From: DASUSF01 sp036375275
Lineage (GTDB): Bacteria > Pseudomonadota > Alphaproteobacteria > Geminicoccales > Geminicoccaceae
Direction of reading: 5' to 3'
NCBI GenBank assembly: GCA_036375275.1
Contig: DASUSF010000022.1
Coordinates: 1-11,396 of the forward strand
DNA length: 11,396 bases
Part shown: in pieces, positions 6,345-11,396 of the stretch
Position numbering within the stretch: the first letter of the stretch is position 1
How the letters are laid out: each line of letters starts with the position of its first letter
Program-made: the position numbers and the translations under genes
Notes under the pieces: generated by a model
Databases searched by the model: none
Told to the model about the DNA's origin: nothing
The model's input: only the letters and a program-made list of their open reading frames with translations

Positions 6345-8459
6345 TCAGCCCGCGACCCGCGCCAGGTCCTCGCGCGGCGCCCTCGCGCGCTGGCGCGCGA
6401 GCCATGGCAGCACCGCCTCGGGCGGCAGGGGCTTGCTGAACAGGTAGCCCTGGCCGAGGTCGCAGCCGTGGGCGCGCAGGAATGCGAGCTGCTCCCCGGT
6501 CTCGACCCCTTCCGCGACCACCTCGACCTTCAGGTTGTGGGCCATGGCGATGATCGCGGTGACGATGGCCTCGTCATCGGCGTCGTTCGCGATGTCGCTG
6601 ATGAACGACCGGTCGATCTTCAGCCGGTCCATGGCGAACCGCTTGAGGTAGGCGAGGCTCGAGTAGCCGGTCCCGAAGTCGTCGATCGCGAGCCCGACGC
6701 CGAGCGCGCGAAGCGCCGCGAGCATCGCCGACACCTTGCCCGGATCGGCCATGACCATGGTCTCGGTCACCTCGAGCTCGAGCAGCTCGGGCGCCAGCCC
6801 GGTCTCATCGAGAATGTCGGTGATGATCGCGACGAAATCGTCCTGCTGCATCTGCGCCATCGAGAGGTTGACCGAGACGCGCCGCCTGGCGAGGCCGGCG
6901 CGGCCCCATTCCCGCGCCTGCAGGCACGCCGCGCGCATCACCCGGACGCCGATCGGCACGATCAGCCGGGTCTCCTCGGCGAGGGGAATGAACAGCTCCG
7001 GCGTGATCAGGCCGCGCTCCGGATGGCACCAGCGCAGCAGCGCCTCGAAGCCGGTCACCTCGAAGGTCCTGAGGTCGAGCTGCGGCTGGTAGTGCAGGAC
7101 CAGCTCGTCGCGCTCCAGCGCCTGACGCAGCTCGCGCTCCAGCGTCACCCGGTGCAGGTTGCGGACGCTCAATCGCTGGCTGTAGAACTGCAGGTTGTTC
7201 CGGCCTTTCTCCTTGGCGTCGTACATCGCGGTGTCGGCGTTCTTGAGCAGGGCGTCGGGATCGTCGCCGTCGTCGGGGAACAGCGCGATCCCGATGCTCG
7301 TGCCGACCACGACGGACTGGCCACCGAGGTCGAACGGCTGCCGGAGCATGTCGAGGATCCTGAGCGCCACCGCGGCCGCGTCGTCCGGGGCCTCGACGTC
7401 CCGAAGCACGATCGTGAACTCGTCGCCGCCGAGCCGGGCGACGGTGTTGCTCCGGCCGTCGCCGACCCCGACCGCGTCGCTGGCGCGGACGCACGCGCTC
7501 AGGCGCTCCGCGAAGCCCTTGAGCAGCCGGTCGCCGGCCTCGTGCCCGAAGGTGTCGTTGATCAGCTTGAACCGGTCGAGATCGAGGAACAGGACCGCGG
7601 CGCGATTTCCGCGCCGGCGCGAGTCGGCGAGCGCCCGGGCCAGCGCCTCCTTGAGGAAGACGCGGTTGGGCAGGTTGGTCACGGCGTCGAAGAAGGCGAG
7701 CTTGCGGATCTGCGCGGTGTGATGCCGGAGCTGGTCGAGCATCCGGTTGAAGGCGGTGGCGAGGGTGCCGATCTCGTCGTTGGTGTGGATCTCGATACGC
7801 TGCCCGAACTGGCCCTTGGAGGCCGCCTGGGTGCTCGCGGTGAGCTGACCCAGCGGGCGCGTGATCCGGCGGACCAGGGGCTGGTTGAGGGCCAGGCTCA
7901 GGGCGAGGAAGACGAGGCCGAGGATGAGGTTGCGATTGCGGACCGCGGCCGCGTCCTTGTGCATCTGGTCGGTCGACATGCCGAGGCGGACGCTGCCCAG
8001 CTCCTCGAAGCTCATCATCACCGGCTCGGCGACGTGCAGCCCCTCGCCGTCGATCATCAGGGTGCCCCGGCCCCGCGCGCGGGCCTCCCGGCTCAGCGGG
8101 TCGTCGACCAGATCGAACAGGTTGTCGTCGCCGATCTCGCCGTCGACGATCAGCCGGTCGTCAGCGTCCAGGACGTAGGCGTAGAGGATGTCCTCGCGGC
8201 GCTGGACGTCCTGCACGATCAGCCGGAGCTCGTCGATCCTGAGGTCGACCAGGTAGTTGCTCGCGAAGTCGGCGAGCATCGCGGCGTCGCTTCGGGCGCG
8301 GCGCTTGAGACGGTCCTCGATCACGTCCTGCTCGGCCAGGATGTTGACCGAGGCCAACGTCGCGGTGAAGACCGTGAGGAGCACGCCCATGAAGACGCTG
8401 AGCTTCCTCGCGAGGCCGTAGGTCAGCCTGCTCCAGATGGCGCCGAGCCGGTCGCGCAC
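6345..8459 (-). CDS. Membrane-bound HAMP-GGDEF-EAL cyclic-di-GMP enzyme
   Basis: A 704-residue protein: membrane helix 1 (about 20-42), a periplasmic sensor domain (about 43-172), helix 2 (about 177-194), HAMP (about 195-248), GGDEF (about 253-425) and EAL (about 435-690). The GGDEF part keeps the active motif (RLGGDEF, 344-348), metal ligands in 'FLDLDRFK' (Asp293) and guanine-contact Asn301 and Asp310, so diguanylate cyclase activity is possible. The EAL part keeps all expected catalytic positions at canonical spacing: Glu472 (FEALLRW), Asn531, Glu563, Asp593/Asp594 (DDFGTGYS), Lys614, Glu650 and Gln670, so it should hydrolyse c-di-GMP. The RxxD inhibitory site is not in its usual place: a loop of about ten residues (AVGVGDGRSN) separates 'RASD' from 'TVARLGGDEF'. 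The start is GTG, supported by GGGAGG nine bases upstream. It lies 34 nt after a PhnD-like binding protein gene, suggesting that protein feeds its periplasmic domain. Which activity dominates is unknown. Confidence 0.93.
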   Translation of the reverse strand: MRDRLGAIWSRLTYGLARKLSVFMGVLLTVFTATLASVNILAEQDVIEDRLKRRARSDAAMLADFASNYLVDLRIDELRLIVQDVQRREDILYAYVLDADDRLIVDGEIGDDNLFDLVDDPLSREARARGRGTLMIDGEGLHVAEPVMMSFEELGSVRLGMSTDQMHKDAAAVRNRNLILGLVFLALSLALNQPLVRRITRPLGQLTASTQAASKGQFGQRIEIHTNDEIGTLATAFNRMLDQLRHHTAQIRKLAFFDAVTNLPNRVFLKEALARALADSRRRGNRAAVLFLDLDRFKLINDTFGHEAGDRLLKGFAERLSACVRASDAVGVGDGRSNTVARLGGDEFTIVLRDVEAPDDAAAVALRILDMLRQPFDLGGQSVVVGTSIGIALFPDDGDDPDALLKNADTAMYDAKEKGRNNLQFYSQRLSVRNLHRVTLERELRQALERDELVLHYQPQLDLRTFEVTGFEALLRWCHPERGLITPELFIPLAEETRLIVPIGVRVMRAACLQAREWGRAGLARRRVSVNLSMAQMQQDDFVAIITDILDETGLAPELLELEVTETMVMADPGKVSAMLAALRALGVGLAIDDFGTGYSSLAYLKRFAMDRLKIDRSFISDIANDADDEAIVTAIIAMAHNLKVEVVAEGVETGEQLAFLRAHGCDLGQGYLFSKPLPPEAVLPWLARQRARAPREDLARVAG

Positions 8460-8493
8460 GAAACGCCGCCTCCCGCGATCCGATGCGGTCGGG

Positions 8494-9423
8494 CTAGTTG
8501 GTCATGCGCCCTTCGAGCCGGTCGAGCATCGCGAAGATCGGCGCGAAGGTCGCGTCGACCCCGCCCGGGAAGCGGTCGAAGCGGGTGGTCTTCTGGAAGG
8601 CCTGGAGCGTCCTCCGGCCCGCCCCGTCGTGCTCCATCCCGAGCAGGACCCGCTCGACCTCCCTGACCACCGCCGGGTCGAGGTCGGGGCGATGCGCCAC
8701 CACGTGGCGGGGGATGTCGATCGACCGGGCGAAGGCGATCAGCTCGTCGTTGCCCTTCTTCCGGTACAGCTCCAGGAACTCGGGGCTGGTGACGCCCGCC
8801 GCCACCTTGCCGCGGGCGATCCAGAACATGGTGTTCACGTCGTCCATGCTGAACACGTAGCCGATGGCGTCGGGCGGGACGAAGTCCCTCTCGCCCCGGA
8901 GCTCGATCAGGTGATAGCCGCGCTCGAGCAGCATCGCCTTGGGCAGGAGATGCCCGGAGCTCGACTGCGGATCGTCGAACGCGATCACCTTGCCGAGCAG
9001 CCCGTCGAAGGAGGTGATGCCGCTGTCCTCGCGCGAGACGAACACGCTGTGGTACTCCGGGGCGCCCTTCTTCCAGCGCCGGAGCAGCGGCTGCAGGCCG
9101 ACCTGCCGGTTGATCCTCGCGATGACGAACGGGCTGTCGATGTAGAGATCGACCTCGCCGGCCGCGATCCGCCGCGCCATCTCGCCGGCGGTGGTGGTGA
9201 CCGCGACCTCGACCTCGCGGATGCCGGCGCCGCGGAGGCGGGTCCCCATGTAGTCGGCGAGCGGCTGGAAGGTCTCGACCTCCTCCTTGATGCTGCGGCT
9301 CACGCTGCCGATCACCAGGGTGTCGCGCGCCGGAGCGCGTGCCGACACGGCCGGCCCCGCGATCCCCAGGGTCGCGAACGCCGCCGAGCCGGCCAAGAGA
9401 ATCTGACGTCGGGAGGAACCCAT
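8494..9423 (-). CDS. Tat-exported PhnD-family periplasmic binding protein, probable sensor partner
   Basis: A 309-residue solute-binding protein with a twin-arginine signal (GSSRRQILLAGSAAFATLGIAGPAVSA, residues 2-28; cleavage likely after VSA). The mature part follows the PhnD-family plan: 'LVIGSVSRSIKEEVETFQPLADYMGTRL' (36-63), 'EMARRIAAGEVDLYIDSPFV' (81-100), a pocket segment 'DDPQSSSGHLLPKAML' (150-165), then 'YVFSMDDVNTMFWIARGKVAAGV' (189-211). It differs clearly in sequence from the PhnD of the transporter operon. No permease or ATPase gene accompanies it; the next gene, 34 nt downstream, is the membrane GGDEF-EAL protein. By analogy with NspS-MbaA of Vibrio cholerae, it may act as the periplasmic ligand receptor of that enzyme. 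Alternatively it could be a second binding protein for the phnCEE permease. AGGGG seven bases before the ATG is a modest ribosome site. Confidence 0.88.
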   Translation of the reverse strand: MGSSRRQILLAGSAAFATLGIAGPAVSARAPARDTLVIGSVSRSIKEEVETFQPLADYMGTRLRGAGIREVEVAVTTTAGEMARRIAAGEVDLYIDSPFVIARINRQVGLQPLLRRWKKGAPEYHSVFVSREDSGITSFDGLLGKVIAFDDPQSSSGHLLPKAMLLERGYHLIELRGERDFVPPDAIGYVFSMDDVNTMFWIARGKVAAGVTSPEFLELYRKKGNDELIAFARSIDIPRHVVAHRPDLDPAVVREVERVLLGMEHDGAGRRTLQAFQKTTRFDRFPGGVDATFAPIFAMLDRLEGRMTN

Positions 9424-9723
9424 CTACCAACCCCTGCTGGTTCGGTCCGGAAGAGCACCATCTCTCCTCGCCGCAATCGTAGGTCCCGCCCCTTACCAAG
9501 CCGTTAAGCATCCCCGTGACGCCCCGAGCCGCCGCTGCGGCCCCACGCTCAGCGTTCTTTATTAGATATTAACTCTATCCAGGGTTAATAGGCCGGGCTA
9601 CGTTCCGGTCGCGAACGGCACCGCCCAGGCCTGCGGCGCGAGCTCCGAAGTCCCACTCCGCCGGTCGCACCGCCGGGCGCGAGCGTCGCCCGGTGCCTGA
9701 TGACAACGAGGGAATCTGTCCGG
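9424..9723. other. Divergent intergenic region with an AT-rich island
   Basis: About 300 bp separate the start of the PhnD-like sensor gene (-) from the start of the beta-helix gene (+). Most is GC-rich, but 9555-9590 is distinctly AT-rich and carries a perfect inverted repeat, making it the likely place for promoters of both genes. No confident -35/-10 pair could be assigned on either strand, and no RNA gene was recognised. Confidence 0.5.
9567..9590. promoter_or_regulatory. 24-bp perfect inverted repeat (TATTAAC-N10-GTTAATA), probable operator
   Basis: TATTAAC at 9567-9573 and GTTAATA at 9584-9590 are exact reverse complements, 10 nt apart, so the arm centres are 17 bp apart. It sits in the AT-rich island of the divergent region, 134 bp before the beta-helix ATG and 144 bp before the sensor-protein ATG. 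The layout suits a dimeric regulator contacting both arms. The regulator is unknown. Confidence 0.45.
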
Positions 9724-10914
9724 ATGAAGACGTTCAGAACTCTGATGGCCGGCGGCCCGGCCGCTGCTCTGGCTCTGATGGTGGCGCCTGCCGCGGCCGC
9801 GCCGGTGTTCGTGACCAACGGCGCGGATGCCGGCCCCGGGTCGTTCCGGGCGGCGGTCGACGCCGCGAACCTCCACCCGTCGATCGACGTGATCCGGTTC
9901 ACGCGCGATCTCGGGACCGTCCAGCTGGCCAGCACCGTCGTCTACACCGGGGCGCAGTCGCTCCGGATCGAGGGGCGGGACACGGCGATCGCCGGCGACG
10001 GGCTGTTCGACCTGCTGGTCGCCACCGGCGGTGGCGACCTCACGCTGCGCCAGATCGGCTTCAGCGACGGGCTGAATGGGATCGTGGTCGAGGTGCCGGC
10101 GGACGCGGACGGCGAGCTGTCCACCGTCCTGTTCGACGTGACGGTCGAGAACAACGGCGAGTTCGGCCTGCTCATCGACGACGAGACCAACGGCGGGTCC
10201 AACGCCGGCATCGGCCTCGACATCGCGTGGAGCCGCTTCGTCGGCAACGGCGCCGACCTCGTCGCCGGGGTGATCGAGGATCTCGACGGGGTCCGGGTGA
10301 ACGAGCGCGGCGAGGGCGACATCGCGGCGACGATCCACGCCTCCGAGTTCACCGGCAACGGTGCGGACGGCTACGAGCTCGACGAGGGCGGGCCGGGCGA
10401 CGTCACTTTGATGATCCGCCGCAGCCGGTTCGACGGCAACGGCCTCTTCGAGCCCGAAGGCGACGACGGCATCGACATCGACGAGGCGGACGGCGGCAGC
10501 ATCTGGCTCCGGGTCGTCGGCGCGACCTTCAACGGCAACAGCGACGACGGCATCGGCATCGACGAATCCGGCGAAGGCGACCTCATGATGTCGCTGATCC
10601 GGGTCCAGATGTCCGACGTCGGCGACAAGGGTCTCAGCGCCGACGAGGGCGATGCCGGCGATCTGGATCTGAAGGCGCTCCTGGTGGCGGCGGACGGCAA
10701 CGTCGAGGACGGCCTGAACTTCGAGGAGGCCGGCGACGGCGACCTGTTCGCCCGCGTGGTACGCTCGGCCTTCCGGGACAACGGCCAGGCCGGGATCGAC
10801 GCCACCCAAGGGGATGCGGGCCAGGGCACGCTGCGCCTGCAGAACGTGATGTTCGACAACAACGGCGACGGCCCGGTCGACCCGGACGGCGTCGAGGTGG
10901 TCGGCGGCCCCTGA
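9724..10914 (+). CDS. Secreted acidic right-handed parallel beta-helix repeat protein
   Basis: A 396-residue protein. ATG 9724 is preferred over the in-frame ATG at 9700 because GAGGGA lies ten bases before it and a compact Sec signal peptide starts there (MKTFRTLMAGGPAAALALMVAPAAA, cleavage near residue 25). The N-terminal mature part (VFVTNGADAGPGSFRAAVDAANLHPSIDVIRF, then 'LRIEGRDTAIAG') matches the opening of bacterial beta-helix proteins that carry the 'GPGSLRxAIxxAN' motif, as in choice-of-anchor/polymorphic-type surface proteins. From residue 188 to 382 come seven units of 27 residues (one carries six extra) of the type DGxxxDExGxGDLxxxIxxSxFxGNGx; two less regular coils precede them. 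Each unit fits one or two turns of a solenoid with Asp/Gly-rich turns. The protein is very acidic, suggesting cation binding, and no catalytic motif was seen. The C-terminus (VEVVGGP) has no recognisable anchor. Function unknown. Confidence 0.82.
   Translation: MKTFRTLMAGGPAAALALMVAPAAAAPVFVTNGADAGPGSFRAAVDAANLHPSIDVIRFTRDLGTVQLASTVVYTGAQSLRIEGRDTAIAGDGLFDLLVATGGGDLTLRQIGFSDGLNGIVVEVPADADGELSTVLFDVTVENNGEFGLLIDDETNGGSNAGIGLDIAWSRFVGNGADLVAGVIEDLDGVRVNERGEGDIAATIHASEFTGNGADGYELDEGGPGDVTLMIRRSRFDGNGLFEPEGDDGIDIDEADGGSIWLRVVGATFNGNSDDGIGIDESGEGDLMMSLIRVQMSDVGDKGLSADEGDAGDLDLKALLVAADGNVEDGLNFEEAGDGDLFARVVRSAFRDNGQAGIDATQGDAGQGTLRLQNVMFDNNGDGPVDPDGVEVVGGP
10285..10869 (+). repeat. Seven in-frame repeats encoding a 27-residue acidic motif
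   Basis: Units start with DG/KG/AG at nucleotides 10285, 10366, 10465, 10546, 10627, 10708 and 10789. Six are 27 codons; the second is 33 because of an LFEPEG insertion. Conserved positions are the DG at the start, the D/E pair at 6-7, the GD or GG at 11-12 and a GN or DN near position 24. DNA similarity between units is low compared with the protein pattern, so the repeats are old or under selection for structure. Confidence 0.8.
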
Positions 10915-10940
10915 GGCTTCCGGCCTTTCCACGCTCCATG

Positions 10941-10964
10941 GGAGGCGGCCGCCCGGCCGCCTCC
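10941..10964 (+). terminator. Strong hairpin terminator after the beta-helix gene
   Basis: GGAGGCGGCC (10941-10950) and GGCCGCCTCC (10955-10964) form a perfect 10-bp stem with a GCCC loop, 26 nt after the stop codon. There is no T-run, but the stem is the strongest in this intergenic region and its place fits a terminator or 3'-end stabiliser. Confidence 0.6.
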
Positions 10965-10986
10965 ACCCTCGCGTGCCTCGTCGTCT

Positions 10987-11058
10987 AGAGCCATTCTCGA
11001 TGAGACGGAGCCGCCTCGAACACCGACGCCTCCTCGCTCATAGAAAGCGAATTGCTCT
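10987..11058. repeat. Palindromic unit, copy 1 (72 bp)
   Basis: The left arm AGAGCCATTC (10987-10996) and right arm GAATTGCTCT (11049-11058) are reverse complements with one mismatch. By hand alignment, about 54 of 72 columns match copy 2, which starts 144 bp later in the same orientation. Confidence 0.65.
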
Positions 11059-11073
11059 ATTTCAATAAGTCAA

Positions 11074-11128
11074 AGCAGCTTCATCCGGACGCCCGCGAGA
11101 ACGCGACCCCGCCTGAGCGGATGCTGCT
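11074..11128. repeat. Hairpin between the two palindromic units
   Basis: AGCAGC (11074-11079) pairs with GCTGCT (11123-11128), and CATCCG (11082-11087) with CGGATG (11118-11123), sharing one base at the junction, with a bulge and a loop of about 30 nt. A weaker member of the same palindromic block. Confidence 0.4.
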
Positions 11129-11130
11129 CC

Positions 11131-11201
11131 AGAGCAATTCCGATGAGACAGAACCGCATCGAACCGCGACGTCCTTCCGAGCATCGGAAGAAAATTGCTC
11201 T
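11131..11201. repeat. Palindromic unit, copy 2 (71 bp)
   Basis: AGAGCAATT (11131-11139) and AATTGCTCT (11193-11201) are exact reverse complements. The shared core CGATGAGAC (11141-11149) lies at the matching place in copy 1 (10998-11006). About three quarters identical to copy 1. Confidence 0.65.
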
Positions 11202-11213
11202 ATCCGATGGATC

Positions 11214-11269
11214 GAGCGGATTCACCCGATCGGAACCGCTTGCAGGCTCCGTCAGATCGGGATCCGCTC
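11214..11269 (-). terminator. Long hairpin at the 3' end of the dehydrogenase gene
   Basis: GAGCGGAT (11214-11221) pairs with ATCCGCTC (11262-11269), and CCCGATC (11225-11231) with GATCGGG (11255-11261): 15 base pairs with one 3-nt bulge and a 23-nt loop. It begins at the last base of the TAG stop codon on the - strand, so it can act as a terminator for that gene, though no U-run follows. It is also the right end of the palindromic block. Confidence 0.5.
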
Positions 11270-11396
11270 TAGACGGCGCGCGCGGTGAGGCCGCCGTCGA
11301 CCGGCAGGCACACCGCGGTGATGTACTGCGCCTCGTCGCTGGCCAGGAATACGGCGGCGTTGGCGACGTCCCAGGCGGTGCCCATGCGCCCCGTCG
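11269..11396 (-). CDS. Short-chain dehydrogenase/reductase, C-terminal end (5' partial)
   Basis: Only the last 41 residues are in the window (from TGRMGTAWDVANAAVFLASD to VDGGLTARAV, TAG stop at 11271-11269). 'GRMGTAWDVANAAVFLASDEAQYIT' followed by 'LPVDGGLTA' is the characteristic C-terminus of classical SDR enzymes: Rossmann-fold, NAD(P)-dependent, cytoplasmic. The catalytic Tyr-Lys and cofactor motifs lie outside, so substrate and cofactor cannot be given. The stop codon lies within the terminal inverted repeat of the adjacent palindromic block. It is too short for the usual ORF length limits, but the match is clear. Confidence 0.9.
   Translation of the reverse strand, partial: TGRMGTAWDVANAAVFLASDEAQYITAVCLPVDGGLTARAV

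Larger units (their letters stand above)
10983..11274. repeat. 292-bp palindromic repeat block with 9-bp terminal inverted repeats (MITE-like)
   Basis: GTCTAGAGC at 10983-10991 and GCTCTAGAC at 11266-11274 are exact reverse complements bounding the block. Inside are two related 71/72-bp units, a hairpin between them and a long hairpin at the right end. No transposase and no believable protein are encoded; the only open frame across it (11052-11288) lacks protein-like composition. Direct flanking duplications were not seen. The AGAGCAATTC-type arms resemble dispersed intergenic palindromes of alphaproteobacterial genomes. The right end overlaps the stop codon of the dehydrogenase. Confidence 0.55.

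Noticed and set aside
6315..8666. A 783-codon open frame on the + strand across the GGDEF-EAL gene
   Set aside because: It is the antisense shadow of the GGDEF-EAL gene: composition is His/Asp/Val-rich with no domain, while the - strand frame holds all expected motifs.
9555..9590. CtrA binding site (TTAA-N7-TTAA) in the AT-rich island
   Set aside because: The two TTAA boxes are 12 nt apart rather than 7, so the inverted repeat does not fit the CtrA consensus.
9700..9723. ATG at 9700 as start of the beta-helix protein
   Set aside because: It has no ribosome site and would put polar residues (TTRESVR) before the signal peptide; ATG 9724 fits better.
10983..11274. CRISPR array
   Set aside because: Only two diverged 71/72-bp units are present, they are internally palindromic over their whole length, and there are no short identical repeats with unique spacers or cas genes.
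11052..11288. Possible 78-residue protein on the + strand
   Set aside because: It runs through the palindromic repeat block and the end of the dehydrogenase gene, with no ribosome site or protein-like pattern.

Overview
The window is GC-rich, densely packed DNA from a Gram-negative bacterium, most likely an alphaproteobacterium. The signs are strong G/C third-position bias, a LuxR-type regulator with the 'KTGVHRQSDLVRLV' style of HTH, an outer-membrane beta-barrel protein, and intergenic palindromes ending in CTAGAGC/GCTCTAG. A Rhodospirillales- or Geminicoccales-like host is a guess; no marker gene is present to fix the taxon.

Layout. On the + strand at the left are the 3' end of a LuxR-family regulator (1-687), a small secreted beta-barrel protein (867-1493) and an endonuclease/exonuclease/phosphatase-fold protein (1586-2674). 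The centre is a six-gene run on the - strand, reading from right to left. First come a twin-arginine PhnD-family periplasmic binding protein (9423-8494) and a membrane-bound HAMP-GGDEF-EAL protein (8459-6345), 34 nt apart. After a 146-nt gap comes a complete phosphonate-type ABC transporter: binding protein phnD (6198-5239), ATPase phnC (5174-4320) and two permeases (4323-3517 and 3517-2702). The last three genes overlap by 4 nt and 1 nt. On the right, a + strand gene (9724-10914) encodes a secreted, acidic, probable right-handed beta-helix protein with a clear 27-residue repeat. It is followed by a strong hairpin and a 292-bp block of nested palindromic repeats (10983-11274). The window ends inside a - strand short-chain dehydrogenase, of which only the last 41 residues are visible.

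How the genes may work together. PhnD, PhnC and the two PhnE-like permeases form one importer for a phosphorus oxyanion (phosphonate, phosphite or phosphate; the sequence does not say which). No C-P lyase, phosphonatase or phosphite dehydrogenase gene is visible. The upstream pair joins a second PhnD-family binding protein, which has no permease of its own, to a transmembrane c-di-GMP enzyme with intact GGDEF and EAL catalytic residues. This has the same architecture as the Vibrio cholerae NspS-MbaA polyamine sensor, with a PhnD-family protein in place of the PotD-family one. The main hypothesis from this window is therefore a periplasmic ligand sensor that sets c-di-GMP level, placed upstream of an importer of related ligand class.

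Other points of interest are a perfect TATTAAC-N10-GTTAATA inverted repeat in an AT-rich island between the sensor operon and the beta-helix gene, a GC hairpin between phnD and phnC, and the palindrome block, whose right end supplies the stop codon of the dehydrogenase.
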